From Anomaloglossus baeobatrachus (taxonomy: Eukaryota; Chordata; Amphibia; Anura; Aromobatidae), in the NCBI RefSeq assembly GCF_048569485.1, contig NC_134356.1, forward strand, positions 93,387,104 to 93,451,103: a DNA stretch of 64,000 bases, given 5' to 3'. Position numbers and translations under genes: made by a program. This document shows, in pieces, positions 36,350 to 48,129 of the stretch (within the stretch, counting starts at the first letter, position 1; each line of letters starts with the position of its first letter). Below the pieces are notes generated by a model. That model did not search any database. It was given only the letters and a program-made list of their open reading frames with translations, and had not been told where the DNA came from.

Positions 36350-36990
36350 GTTATGGGGGGGATCTGTGGATGATGCACTGCTGTGGGGGACCTGTGGATA
36401 ACGCACTGCTATGGGGGACCTGTGGATGACACTGCTATGGGGGACCTGTTGACACTGCTATGGGGAACCTGTGGATGGCGCACTGTTATGGGGGACCTGA
36501 GGATGATGTACTATTATTGGGGACCTGTGGATGACACTGCTGTGGGGGATCTGTGGATAACGCACTGCTATGGGGGACCTGTGGATGACACACTGCTATG
36601 GGGGACCTGTGGATGACGCACTATTATGGGGGAAATATGGATGATGCATTGCTATGGGGGACCTGTGGATGATGCACTGTTATGGGGGACCTGAGGATGA
36701 TGCACTATTATTGGGGACCTGTGGATGACACTGCTGTGGGGGATCTGTGGATAACGCACTGCTATGGGGGACCTCTGGATGACGCACTGCTATGGGGGAC
36801 CTGTGGATGACGCACTATTATGGGGGACCTGTGGATGACGCACTATTATGGGGACCTGTGGATGACGCACTATTATGGGGGACCTGTGGATGACGCACTA
36901 TTATGGGGGACCTGTGGATGATGCACTGTTATGTGGGATCCGTGGATGACACGACTATGGGGGACCTGCATGATGCACTTTTATGGGGAT
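36350..36990 (+). repeat. ~28-bp minisatellite
   Basis: Units like tatgggggacctgtggatga + cgcactgc, about 22 copies, with one ~180-bp block present twice (about 36480-36625 and 36680-36790). Confidence 0.9.
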
Positions 36991-37639
36991 CTGGGACTAC
37001 CACCCCCCTCATCCTTAGGAATACACCCATGTACTGTATACCATACATGGCTGTATTCTGAAAGATGACGGGGGTGGTAGTCACATTAACACTTTGGCCA
37101 CTACATTAGTCCCTCCCTGGAGTGTTTACACTAAAGGACTACAGCCCCCATCATCCTTCTGAATACACCGATTGATACAGTATATTCTGAAGGCTGATGA
37201 TGGGGGTTGTGTTCCCCTTCAGTGTTTTTTGCTCACCTATTAGGACCCTTCGTTCAACTGATAACATTTGTCAGGCTCAGATCACTGATTGGTGGACGCA
37301 GCTCTGCAGAAGTTGTCTCCACCAATCAGCATCCAGCCCTAGCGAGGAGAGGGAGAATCGTTCTTCTCTCTCTCCTCTTTCTTATGATAGTCTCCGGCTG
37401 CTGCGGAGATCTAAAATGGAGCCCGCGCATGCGCAGATCGCGATCTTTGAGAGCCGCGATCTCTATCTGTGCCTGCGTAGCCTCCGACGCGATGGACTTC
37501 AGGAAAATGGCTACGGAAGGCAGCGCATGCGCAGATGGAGATCTCGCTTCTCCGAGATCTCCATCTGCGCCTGCGTCACCTCCGCAGCCATTTTCCGGAA
37601 GTCGCGTTGGAGGCAGCGCAGGCGCAGATAAAGATTTCG

Positions 37640-37880
37640 GCTATGGTGGCCGCCACCGCAGCCGATAGCCGGGGGATCCATGGCGGCCGCCACCGCAGCC
37701 GATTGCCGGGCGATCCATGGCTGCCGCCACCGCAGCCAATTGCCGGGGGATCAATGGCGGCCGCCACCGCAGCCGATTGCCGGGGGATCCATGGCTGCCA
37801 CCACCGCAACCGATTGCCGCGGGATCCATGGCGGCCGCCTCCGCAGCCGATTGCCGGGGATCCATGGCGGCCGCACCAGC
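37640..37880 (+). repeat. CpG-rich ~30-bp minisatellite
   Basis: About seven copies of ggcggccgccaccgcagccg + attgccgggggatccat. Ala/Pro/Arg-rich frames on both strands come from the repeat. Confidence 0.9.
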
Positions 37881-38064
37881 CTCCTGTGACTCACTCCACC
37901 GCCGCATTACTGCCCGGTAAGTTACAGTCACTTTGTAAGACGCACCCCTATTTTCCCCACAATTTTGGGGGGAAAAAAAGTGCGTCTTATAAAGCGAAAA
38001 ATACGGTAGGTCATAGATTTGAAGCTTTGTCACTGAAAATCTTACACACCTACATATATTTGTA

Positions 38065-38284
38065 AAAAAAGAAGCAGCAGTTTTGGGACAGATTACAGGA
38101 ACAGACCAGAAGAGGACAGAGCTGACTATTTGGAGCATTCCTCCAGTGTGTGACCAAAGCCCAAAATTGGAATCAGAAAAGCAGATTTGGCAGCAGTTCA
38201 AGAGAGATAAAGAAAATAGCCAAGTAGAAGCAGAACTGGGGAGTTCGAGAGGTATGGCCTCCCTACTGACATCCAGTGCTGTAG
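38065..38284. repeat. duplicated segment (copy 2, left part)
   Basis: Matches 35640-35890 (cagttttgggacagatt through catccagtgctgtag). It is cut by the LTR at 38285; the rest follows at 43689 (tgtagacgacgcctgcc). Confidence 0.75.
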
Positions 38285-38625
38285 TCAAGGGTGTGGCATG
38301 GGTGACAGACAATCATGTGGTGTCTGGCGAAAGAAGGTCACAGCGTTTGGCTTTGAAAACTGCTCCCTGACCTTCTATCATTCCTGCTTGATGTATTTGG
38401 TATCCTCCGTATCTCCCCTGCTTTATTTTCATCCCTTTCCCTTTAGGACCCTACGGAGTTATTCACCCTTTCAGCTGCTTTTCATCAACACATCCTTGGT
38501 GTCTATATATACCCTCATTTTCCAATACTCTAGTGCTAGTGATAAGTCCTATACCCTTTACAATGTAATAGAAATGCCTGGCTCACTAAGAATGAGAAAC
38601 TTAAGGTGCTCGGAAAAAAATATCC

Positions 38626-40763
38626 AGAAATTGCAAAGAATCCGGCACACTCAATGAAATGATTTCCAAAGATAATATTTCGTTTCAATGATTTTATTGT
38701 TCTTGTGAGGATATAAAAAACGTAGTATGTGTACAAGTCCAACGTTTCGACCAAAACATATGGTCTGTTTCAAGGACTGTGAGATAGAAAACAATATGTC
38801 AGATAAGACAATTTACATTAAGTAAAAATAGAACATATAGTTACATGGAGAGCTATTACATGATTTTTCATAAAGGGGAGAATTAAATATATATCCCAAT
38901 GGGAAAAAAAGGAAAAAGAAAAACAGGGATTACATTGAATTTCTCCACAAGAACTCACAATTTTTATGCAAAATAACAGTAATATTTCATTACAGCAGTA
39001 TACATCAAATTTTCAATGAGAAAAAATAAAAGAAAAGCAACAAAGGAAGTTTATTGAGTAACACAAACCTCAAAGGTTATGGTATGGTATGTATCACATG
39101 AGATATTCACTCGCGTGTATTTTATGTTACTCTTATAGCCTAAGACCAAAAGAAGGACAAATCAGTGATCATATGAGAATATGGTTGGATATATAACAGG
39201 AGATGAAGTCATATAGGTCATCAAAGGACAACGTCTCTATAGGGGATAAGTGTAATTACCTTAGTACCCTCACATAAGTAGATATGATGACTAACGTCCT
39301 CTTTACTGGATTAGATTTAACAAGAAGCTGTATAATCAATAACATACAGATCAGATGTAAGACATATGCATGTATAAACAACATGAGTAATATACTGAAT
39401 GTTGTCATATAAGATGTGAAAAAATTCCCTTACGTACATGGTCGTCTAACCATCCAAGACAGGAGAAAGTAATATTCCTCACGGCTTTACAGAATATGCA
39501 AAAATTGCAATCATGAAAGAATCAGCAACTTAATTTGGTTAGATCCACAGGTCAATATACCTATAGCTCATGATCTAAAACGTGTAAGGAAAAATTGTCA
39601 TATAAATATAAATAGCTGCCATATTACCAAGAAAACACATCAGTATAATGGGGGCATCTGCATCAAATAGCAGAGGTAAAAAGGTTGACATGATCACCTG
39701 TAGTTAGCTTGTCTATGTATGGCTCCTATTAAGGGCTGAATAGGATACAATTGGATAGGTACAATAGGGCACCTAGGTATAAACAGGACACAGTATTAAG
39801 GTATGGACCAGATATTTTATCAGAAACAGGGGTGATAAAGTGCTTACCCACGATGTGAGATAATAGGAAAAGTCCTGGGTATGAAGGTGGGGCCTGTTAT
39901 ATGAGATAAAATAAATGGGATTTAGTGTATAAGATACACAAGAGATTAGGGGGTCTGGTCCAAAGACATACCTTTTGTCTGTCCTGATAAGCGTTGTGCC
40001 CACGAGTGCCTGGAGGTGGCTGGTGACCTGCCACATGTGGGTTATATATACTATAGTTAATGAGGAAGCCGGCGTGTGACTTGTGTATTTCCTGGTCTGT
40101 GTTTGGGAGTGAGGCTTGGAGCGCATGACGCGCAGGCGCCCCCTGTGGTGTCCGGAGGGCGCATGCGCGGCAGGCAGGACCAGGCATCACTGAGGTGAAA
40201 GTGTTTACCAAGCGAAGCGCACACTGCGCATGCGCCGCCCACGTCAGGCAGCGCATGCGCATCGGGCACACCACTCGGCATGTGAGAAGTGGGAGGCTTA
40301 GGGGGAAGCAGGGGATGAATGCATCATGCGCAGGCCCTGTCCGGTTATCGGGCAGCGCGTGCGCAGAAGGCAGCTCACTCGCTGCGTGTGTGAATGAGAT
40401 AGGAATAAGACGGGGAAGTGAATGGAATAAGTCTCATGCATGCGTCACCAAGTGATTGGCAACGCATGCGCAAAAGTAAACCATCATTGTGTGCAAGAAG
40501 AACCAATGTGAAACATTATGAGAACTTGTGAAAGCAGTACGTGCAACATCAGGGACAGGATAAACCGCGTGCTTGTGATGCGTGACGTGAAGAGTTGGGG
40601 TCAGGAAGGATGTGCCTAGAAGGAGAAAAAACAAGATTTAGCAAAATTGTATAAATAAGCAGCATATGATCATGATATGTGTTTGGCAATATACCAGCTT
40701 TACAATCATAAGAGATACAGATAATAGGATATTTACTGATCATGAGAGGCATCTGTTAAGGGA
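38626..40763 (+). repeat. left 2.1-kb arm of PLE C
   Basis: From agaaattgcaaagaatccgg to catctgttaaggga. Reverse complement of 41172-43307. The few differences include CpG-to-TpG type changes (for example near 40186). Confidence 0.93.
38736..38778 (-). ncRNA. hammerhead-like motif, left arm of PLE C
   Basis: Minus strand: agtcc, cttgaaaca-type core, stem II gacc/ggtc, gaaac, gtt, ggact. Stem I (agtcc/ggact) and GAAAC are intact; the CUGANGA box is altered and stem III is minimal, as in PLE A. Confidence 0.5.
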
Positions 40764-40849
40764 AGAAATCATATATCTGTAAAATGAAACGAGTTAGATG
40801 AGGACAATGGTCAACTGCGATCTGACATGGGCAGAAGATAAATCATGTC

Positions 40850-41269
40850 TCAATGAAAGGTCTCATATTCCCTATTCAGTCCCCTGGGCTCCAGGGTCTG
40901 TAGAGTATGTATCCAATACGCTTCCCTGTGTTTGAGCCTTTGTATCCTATTGCCCCCACGTCTTAAGGGGGGTACATGCTCTATAATCTGATAACGAAGT
41001 TGAGCTACAGAGTGGTTATGCATGACAAAATGGTGGGGAATGGGGAGTAAGGTCTGTTTACAACGGATAGTCGATTTGTGTTTGCTAATGCGGTCTCGGA
41101 TATGCTGGGTAGTCTCTCCAACATATCCGAGACCGCAAGGGCACTTGATCAAGTACACTACAAAGGATGAGTCCCTTAACAGATGCCTCTCATGATCAGT
41201 AAATATCCTATTATCTGTATCTCTTATGATTGTAAAGCTGGTATATTGCCAAACACATATCATGATCAT
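40850..41269 (-). pseudogene. Penelope GIY-YIG endonuclease domain
   Basis: Minus-strand frame: SSFVVYLIKCPCGLGYVGET (the GIY...YIG region in the variant form usual for Penelope), then TQHIRDRISKHKSTIR, a PHHFVMHNHSVAQLRYQIIE block, LRRGGNRIQRL, HREAYWIHTLQTLEPRGLN and a short tail. These match the family order, including the Arg and Glu catalytic positions. The upstream ~30 residues (41269-41172) come from the inverted arm. The domain looks intact, but without the RT it cannot act as a full Penelope protein. Confidence 0.9.
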
Positions 41270-43307
41270 ATGCTGCTTATTTATACAATTTTGCTAAATC
41301 TTGTTTTTTCTCCTTCTAGGCGCATCCTTCCTGACCCCAACTCTTCACGTCACGCATCACAAGTACGCGGTTTATCCTGTCCCTGATGTTGCACGTACTG
41401 CTTTCACAAGTTCTCATAATGTTTCACATTGGTTCTTCTTGCACATAATGATGGTTTACTTTTGCGCATGCGTTGCCAATCACTTGGTGACGCATGCATG
41501 AGACTTATTCCATTCACTTCCCCGTCTTATTCCTATCTCATTCACACACGCAGCGAGTGAGCTGCCTTCTGCGCACGCGCTGCCCGATAACCGGACAGGG
41601 CCTGCGCATGACGCATTCATCCCCTGCTTCCCCCTAAGCCTCCCACTTCTCACATGCCGAGTGGTGTGCCCGATGCGCATGCGCTGCCTGACGTGGGCGG
41701 CGCATGCGCAGTGTGCGCTTCGCTTGGTAAACACTTTCACCTCAGTGACGCCTGGTCCTGCCTGCCGCGCATGCGCCCTCCGGACACCACGGGGGGCGCC
41801 TGCGCGTCATGCGCTCCAAGCCTCACTCCCAAACACAGACCAGGAAATACACAAGTCACACGCCGGCTTCCTCATTAACTATAGTATATATAACCCACAT
41901 GCGGCAGGTCACCAGCCACCTCCAGGCACTCCTGGGCACAACGCTTATCAGGACAGACAAAAGGTATGTCTTTGGACCAGACCCCCTAATCTCTTGTGTA
42001 TCTTATACACTAAATCCCATTTATTTTATCTCATATAACAGGCCCCACCTTCATACCCAGGACTTTTCCTATTATCTCACATCGTGGGTAAGCACTTTAT
42101 CACCCCTGTTTCTGATAAAATATCTGGTCCATACCTTAATACTGTGTCCTGTTTATACCTAGGTGCCCTATTGTACCTATCCAATTGTATCCTATTCAGC
42201 CCTTAATAGGAGCCATACATAGACAAGCTAACTACAGGTGATCATGTCAACCTTTTTACCTCTGCTATTTGATGCAGATGCCCCCGTTATACTGATGTGT
42301 TTTCTTGGTAATATGGCAGCTATTTATATTTATATGACAATTTTTCCTTATACGTTTTAGATCATGAGCTATAGGTATATTGACCTGTGGATCTAACCCA
42401 ATTAAGTTGCTGATTCTTTCATGATTGCAATTTTTGCATATTCTGTAAAGCCGTGAGGAATATTACTTTCTCCTGTCTTGGATGGTTAGACGACCATGTA
42501 CGTAAGGGAATTTTTTCACATCTTATATGACAACATTCAGTATATTACTCATGTTACTTATACATACATATGTCTTACATCTGATCTGTATGTTATTGAT
42601 TATACAGCTTCTTGTTAAATCTAATCCAGTAAAGAGGACGTTAGTCATCATATCTACTTATGTGAGGGTACTAAGGTAATTACACTTATCCCCTATAGAG
42701 ACGTTGTCCTTTGATGACCTATATGACTTCATCTCCTGTTATATATCCAACCATATTCTCATATGATCACTGATTTGTCCTTCTTTTGGTCTTAGGCTAT
42801 AAGAGTAACATAAAATACACGCGAGTGAATATCTCATGTGATACATACCATACCATAACCTTTGAGGTTTGTGTTACTCAATACACTTCCTTTGTTGCTT
42901 TTCTTTTATTTTTTCTCATTGAAAATTTGATGTATACTGCTGTAATGAAATATTACTGTTATTTTGCATAAAAATTGTGAGTTCTTGTGGAGAAATTCAA
43001 TGTAATCCCTGTTTTTCTTTTTCCTTTTTTTCCCATTGGGATATATATTTAATTCTCCCCTTTATGAAAAATCATGTAATAGCTCTCCATGTAACTATAT
43101 GTTCTATTTTTACTTAATGTAAATTGTCTTATCTGACATATTGTTTTCTATCTCACAGTCCTTGAAACAGACCATATGTTTTGGTCGAAACGTTGGACTT
43201 GTACACATACTACGTTTTTGATATCCTCACAAGAACAATAAAATCATTGAAACGAAATATTATCTTTGGAAATCATTTCATTGAGTGTGCCGGATTCTTT
43301 GCAATTT
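41172..43307 (-). repeat. right 2.1-kb arm of PLE C
   Basis: From tcccttaacagatgcctctc to ccggattctttgcaattt. Partner of 38626-40763. Short frames with Cys/His/Pro-rich composition appear in both arms and are not recognised proteins. Confidence 0.93.
43157..43199 (+). ncRNA. hammerhead-like motif, right arm of PLE C
   Basis: Inverted copy of the motif at 38736-38778 with the same features. The two copies would be transcribed from opposite strands. Confidence 0.5.
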
Positions 43308-43688
43308 CTATACCCTTTACAAGTCTCCAGTGCAAGTAGTTGGCTTGCATGCTTCTGGTGTAACCTAATTGTTTGCAGTCCCTTGCCCTGAGGCATCTGG
43401 AGATAAGTTGTTGTTTCCATCCCTTGTTTGTTATCCCTGTGTGTCCTTTAGTGCTCAGTGGGGTTGATGAAGAGCTCATCCCACCCGCTCCATATCTAGG
43501 ATACAGATACAGGCTAGGGTCAGGTATTCTGCTCAGAATATGGGTGTGGAACCTATCTAGGACGGTGAGGGAACCCAGGGCCCAGTGGTAGGTTTGGTGA
43601 GGGGTCACCATCTCTCCCTTCCCTAGACACAGGGTTTCCCTTCCCTTTCACCATATGCTGGGTACTTCTCTGTACCTAGCGTGACAAG

Positions 43689-44023
43689 TGTAGACGACGC
43701 CTGCCAAAAGGGATTCCTTCTTCAAGACAGTTTGATTCCTGGTTTATAGTTTGAACTGGATAGCACCGAAAGAGCAAAGGCAAGTCATCAAGGTCTACCA
43801 GGAGTGGAGAAACCTATAAGGATGTTCAGGGTGGGTGCCTGGTATATTGACAAAATGTTTAAAGGGCCCTGTACACATTGGATTAAACTACACTGGTTGA
43901 ATGATCATTTAACAAATTATACTAATACCTACACAGCCACACAAATACTACATTCCATATTGCGTGTTATAGTATTTCAAACTAGTCAAACATGTTCAAT
44001 GACACCAGGTGATGAACAAAAGA
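43689..44023. other. end of duplicated segment, then unassigned sequence
   Basis: 43689-43800 continues the duplicated segment (tgtagacgacgcc, ttgaactggatagcaccg). The following ~220 bp, up to the DIRS element, has no recognised content. Confidence 0.55.
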
Positions 44024-44200
44024 AGGATTTTTGTGTACTCACCGTAAAATCTCTTTCTCTGAGTCTTCATTGGGGGACACAGGACCATGGGTGTATGCTG
44101 CTATGACTAGGAGGCCGACACTAAGTAGACATAAAAAAAGTTAGCTCCTCCCTAGCAGTGTACACCCTGAGCCGGAGGCGGACCTATGCCAGTTTAGTGT
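44024..44200 (+). repeat. left inverted terminal repeat of DIRS element
   Basis: Contains gtgtactcaccgtaaaatct, cattgggggacacaggacca, gacactaagtagacat and gttagctcctccctagcagt. Reverse complement of about 49560-49733, with modest divergence. Confidence 0.88.
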
Positions 44201-44279
44201 ACAAGCAGTAGTAGGAGAAACCTGAACAACCATAACTAATCAAGGTAATAAAAAGAAACACACAGTATCTTATCTAAAC

Positions 44280-44325
44280 CTATAATGTATATTAATATAT
44301 ATATATATATTATATATATATAAAA
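44280..44325. repeat. (TA)n microsatellite
   Basis: tatattaatatatatatata, a short break, then more TA repeats and a poly(A) run. Confidence 0.9.
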
Positions 44326-44410
44326 AAACATAACTAAGCCGGGTACAGAAGAACGTGTTTCCATAAAGAATCAGCAACATCCGGCAACTAAGAACAACCC
44401 AATATCCAAA

Positions 44411-44524
44411 CAGCGTGGGTGCTGTGTCCCCCAATGAAGTCACAGAGAAAGAGATTTTACGGTGAGTATACAAAAATCTTTCTTTCACTATCGCTTTCAT
44501 TGGGGGACACAGGACCATGGGATG
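44411..44524. other. internal complementary region of DIRS element
   Basis: The first half (gtcccccaatgaagtcacag, agagattttacggtgagtat) is complementary to the outer part of the left end; the second half (ctatcgctttcattgggg, gacacaggaccatggg) matches the reverse complement of the outer right end. The two halves meet near 44475. A fused copy of both ends is the diagnostic DIRS1 feature thought to template completion of a circular intermediate. Confidence 0.82.
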
Positions 44525-44799
44525 TCCAAAAGAAATCCCTGGGTGGGTACAGGAGTAATCATACAGATTCAAAACATATCCAAAACTCTGTAAGAATGCT
44601 CGGTGCAAAAGTAAACCGGCCTATCATAGGTGTGCGACAGCCCCTTGCTGTATCCTGGAAACCCTGGAAAAGGTAAGAAAAGCTTAACTACGCGGCGGCT
44701 CTGTAGACTTGCTTGGCTGACGCCTGGCGTCTGATTGTCCTAGACGCCCCAATTGCACAGGTTGAAAGGTTTTTACACCCCTCGGAGAAAACCTGACTC

Positions 44800-45740
44800 T
44801 AATCCTGTAGGCCTCTGAAATGGTCGGCCTGATCCAATTCGCCATAGGTAGCCTTGGACGCCAGCATGCCCCTCCTGGGTTCAGTAGACAGGACGAATAG
44901 GCCGTCCAAGATGCAGAAGGGCGCGGATCTCGAAACGTAACTCCTCCGAGCTCGCACTAGATCCAGTGTAAGCCGTGACCTCTCCAAGAATCGAATGGAG
45001 GCTGGACCGAAGGATGGAAGCACAATCACCTCATTCAGATACTACTTCCGGTAGGAAAAAACCTGAGACGGGTGCCGAACAATCTCGTCTTGGTGAAAAA
45101 AAACAAGAAAAAAAAAAAAAATGACCCACATGAGAGGGCTGACAGAGCAGACCTTCCTCCGATTGAAGTGACTGTCCTCAACCAAGCCACCTTCCCGGAT
45201 AGGCGTGAGATTGAGGATCGAACAGAGCTAATTGACGAGACCCTAGAGCCAGCTGGAGGTCCCATGGTTCTGGCGGGGAACGATCTAGCGGTGCCAGATG
45301 GACGACTCCTTGGATGAACGTCCTGACTTGCGGCCGAGATGCAAGATTTCTCTGGAAAAGAGAGATAGAGCCGACACCTGCCCTTTGAAGGTTGCTGGCG
45401 AGAGACCCGCCTGTAAGCCTGAGTGTAGGAAGGTCAGTAACACTGGGAATGACAGATCCAGTGTAGATGAGTTGACGTTGACCTCACACTCTTGAAAGGA
45501 GGCCTTTCCGGTGTGGTAGTAGATGTTTGAAGACGGAGGCTTCTGAGTTCTGACCATGGTCTGTAACACCTGTGGGGTAAGGCCTGCCTGGGCTAGTAGC
45601 CATGGTTCCACAGCCATGCAGTCAAATTGAGAACCCCTGAATATTGATGGCAAAGAGGACTTTGAGACAGGAGGTTCAGACAATCTGGAAGCCACCATGG
45701 GGTGCCTGATGAGCTGCGTGAGTTCTGCGAACAACGCTTG
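44800..45740 (-). pseudogene. tyrosine recombinase region of DIRS element (fossil)
   Basis: The minus-strand segment 45734-45285 includes LLTFLHSGLQAGLSPATFKG then QVSALSLFSREI, the N-terminal (SAM-like, core-binding) block of DIRS recombinases. The catalytic part would lie towards 44800 and is eroded. Confidence 0.7.
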
Positions 45741-46002
45741 GCTGGGTCAATCCATGGCAATGAGAGTCACTGGGATGCCCTCTGCTCTGAGTTTCTTGAG
45801 GACTCGTGACTTGATTGTGTAATCGAGAAGCCATCAGGTCCACATTCGGAACATCTCATCTGAGGCAGATCCATTCAAAAGCCTCTCTGTTGAGGGATCA
45901 TTCGCCTGCCACCAGACCTTGCTGATATAGTCTGCTGACCAATTCTCCACGGCGGGGAAAATGATTGCGGACAAAATCTGGAGTGGTGAGGATCTTCTTC
46001 AC

Positions 46003-46700
46003 CTATGTCATCGCCATGACGCTCCTTGTTCCACCCAGGTGATGACCGACTGGATTCTGGATGGCGATTCTTGTATGAAGGGCTGAAAAAAATCTGAAGG
46101 GCTCGAAGAAAAAACTCTGATCCCTAAAAAAAAATTGATATGCAGACGGCTCTCCTGGGAGGACCACCGACCGTGAGCCGTGTGTTTCGGAACACTGCTC
46201 TCCAGTCAGAAGACTGGTCTCGGTGGTGACTACCTGCCAGTGTACTGGTATGAAAGACATTCCACTGGACCGATGAGGGCCGCTGGTCCACCATAAAAGT
46301 GAGCGGCGGGTTCCCGGAGTCAATTGGATCCTGCGATTCAAGGTGAATAGGGAATTGCCCATCTGTTTGGCCAAGTCAGCTGAAGGAGACGAAGGTGGAA
46401 GCGGCAAACGGAACCACCTCGATTGCCGCCACCATCCGACTGAGGACTCTCCGGCTTGGAGTGACGGAGGATCTGGAGGTCTCTTTGGAGGGACACGCGT
46501 CCTTGGATGGTATCGAACTCCATGCCTAGACAGGTAATCCTGCTGGCCTGGGTCAGAGAGGGCTTCTTCCGATTGATGAGCTAGCCGAGTCGGGACAGGA
46601 TATCGATGGTGACCTGAACACTTAGGAGACAGTCGTCAAAAAAAAGAACCCCTGATCAACAAGGCGGCCAGATACGGAATCACCAAAAATGATCGTCTGC
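46003..46700 (-). pseudogene. reverse transcriptase / RNase H region of DIRS element (fossil)
   Basis: On the minus strand: an RT active-site-like FFDDCLLS block near 46636, then MEFDTIQGRVSLQ (thumb-side DIRS motif), then LTPGTRRSLLWWTSG and a PVHWQVVTTETSLL block at the position of the DIRS RNase H motif. The order matches DIRS. Confidence 0.75.
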
Positions 46701-48125
46701 TATTGCGAAACGCAGGAACATCTGTGCTGTTGGCAAATTAGGTGCGACCTGTATGTCCGACGATAGACCTGCTGAAAAACTCTATTATGTACCCTGAGTC
46801 CAGCATCTCTCCGACCCAGGCATCCGTGATCCAAGTCCGCCAGACGTGATTGAGATGAGACAGGCGATCCCCCCTCCACCTGGTCTGTGCCCGTGCGCAA
46901 CGACATAGAGTCATCTTGCGGGGTAGCACTGTGATCCGGACGTCGTCGTCGATGGCTGGCGTGGCTGAGAAACCCCAGAAAAGGCATGCGTTGAGGTACG
47001 GAATCTACCTGTTCCTCTGCGGGGACCTGGTTTTCTTGTGCGTATGGAACCGAAGCTCCCGTGATCTCGTCGATAACCTGATCCAGCCAGTCCCCAAACA
47101 AACGACCTCTTGTACAGGGGAGGGCTGTAAGTGATATCCTAGAAGCCGCGTCCACATACTAGGCTCTGAGCCAGATCGCCTGACAGATGGTCCCCGTGCT
47201 GCTATCTGCTTTCACTCGGCAGTAAGCTGCTGACAGAGATGCGATGAGTATGTACTCACCCGCTAGAGCAAACTGTGTGCCAGGTTGTGAACTCCGGATT
47301 GCTCGATCCCGCGCGAAAAACCGCTGTGGAGGTTATCGGACCCGGACATCATGGATGCTGCCAGCTAGATGGCGGCGAGGGCAGTAGGAGTACCGTGTCT
47401 GCTGTCTGAAGAAAAACTGAACGGGCAACTCTCCCGGTGTTTTGATCTGTGGCGTCTCGGAGCGATGCCCCCGTGCGGGAGAGAAAGTACTGGAAGATGA
47501 CCGCTGGAAAAAAACAGCAGGGCGACCATAGGCGAGCTGGGGAAAAAGAAAATCAAACGACTTACCCTTGTCGAATATCTTGACCGGTTGTCGTCTGTGC
47601 TTGTACAGACTTTCAGCAACGACTAGATGGTCACCGAATTGCCTGTGTGCCCGCTTAACCTGTTTTAAGGAGACATGCAAGCAGTGGGTAGCCACAGAGT
47701 CCGTCTGGAGCTCTAGCGTATGACTTACCGCTTTGGCCGGACTATCCACCCTACCTCTGACATCAGCCCTCTGATCTGGAATCGGCATCGAGGCTGCATC
47801 CGACTCTTCTCCTGAAAAAAGGGTCGGCCGGTCTCGGGGCCGAGGAACACTCGGGGCCTGGAGGTGATGAGATCTCCGGGAGGGCTTGAAAGGAGGCCCA
47901 GCAGGTCCTCTTCTGCGCTCCAGTGGTAGGGTCTGGATCAGACCGACTGTTGTCCAGAGCCAGCTGGACCGGCGGAGCATGGCCGGGCGTAGAAAGCGAC
48001 TGCAACGCCTGCGCGATGATCCTAGACGCCCTTGAGAGAGAGTCCACAGACTGGGATAGAGGGTCTACCCCTCCGGATAAGGGAGCGCAGCTGAGCTCGG
48101 GTGCTGGCGGTGACATGGGGCGCAA
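46700..48125 (-). pseudogene. gag-like region of DIRS element (fossil)
   Basis: Ser/Pro-rich sequence on the minus strand (SVDSLSRASRIIAQALQSLS and later), ending in ALPCTRGRLFGDWLDQVIDE, which resembles the 'LF...L' tail seen at the end of DIRS gag proteins. Eroded. Confidence 0.6.
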
Positions 48126-48129
48126 GCCG

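Larger units (their letters stand above)
36186..38006. mobile_element. TA-flanked element with 27-bp perfect inverted ends
   Basis: The ends read ccgtatttttcgctttataa followed by gacgcac, and are perfect inverted copies; TA lies on each side (36184-36185, 38007-38008). A TA target suggests the Tc1/mariner superfamily, but no transposase is present. The inside holds a ggggggacctgtggatga-type minisatellite (36350-36990), a CpG-rich region with inverted gatctccatctgcgc motifs (37400-37640), and a second minisatellite. Confidence 0.75.
38564..43307 (-). mobile_element. Penelope-like element C: giant inverted repeat
   Basis: A 4.7-kb insertion with a perfect 15-bp target duplication (ctataccctttacaa at 38549-38563 and 43308-43322). 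Two arms of about 2.14 kb (38626-40763 and 41172-43307) are inverted copies with roughly 98-99% identity by eye. The 408-bp single-copy centre encodes a Penelope GIY-YIG domain on the minus strand. No reverse transcriptase is present. The coding part begins abruptly at the GIY-YIG domain and is joined there to an inverted copy of the element's 3' region. Each arm includes a CpG-rich cgcatgcgc zone and a hammerhead-like motif. Confidence 0.9.
38285..43688 (-). mobile_element. solo LTR (fossil), split by PLE C
   Basis: A single LTR of about 640 bp on the minus strand, in two parts (43688-43323 and 38548-38285). It interrupts the duplicated segment, with tgtag on both sides (38280-38284, 43689-43693). 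Read on the minus strand it opens near tgtcacgctaggtacag, has a tatatata box (about 38505), and an aataaa signal (about 38422): the order expected of an LTR. The exact termini are uncertain by a few bases. Probably Ty3/gypsy type; inference. Confidence 0.7.

Noticed and set aside
37197-38312. Ala/Pro/Arg-rich frames over a CpG-rich stretch, suggestive of a first exon and CpG island
   Set aside because: The stretch lies inside a transposon with perfect inverted ends and consists of short repeats; no splice or domain evidence.
40195-41740. Conserved Cys/His-rich frames in both arms of PLE C
   Set aside because: Their conservation is simply the arms being copies of each other. They occur in the CpG-rich untranslated part, with no domain match.
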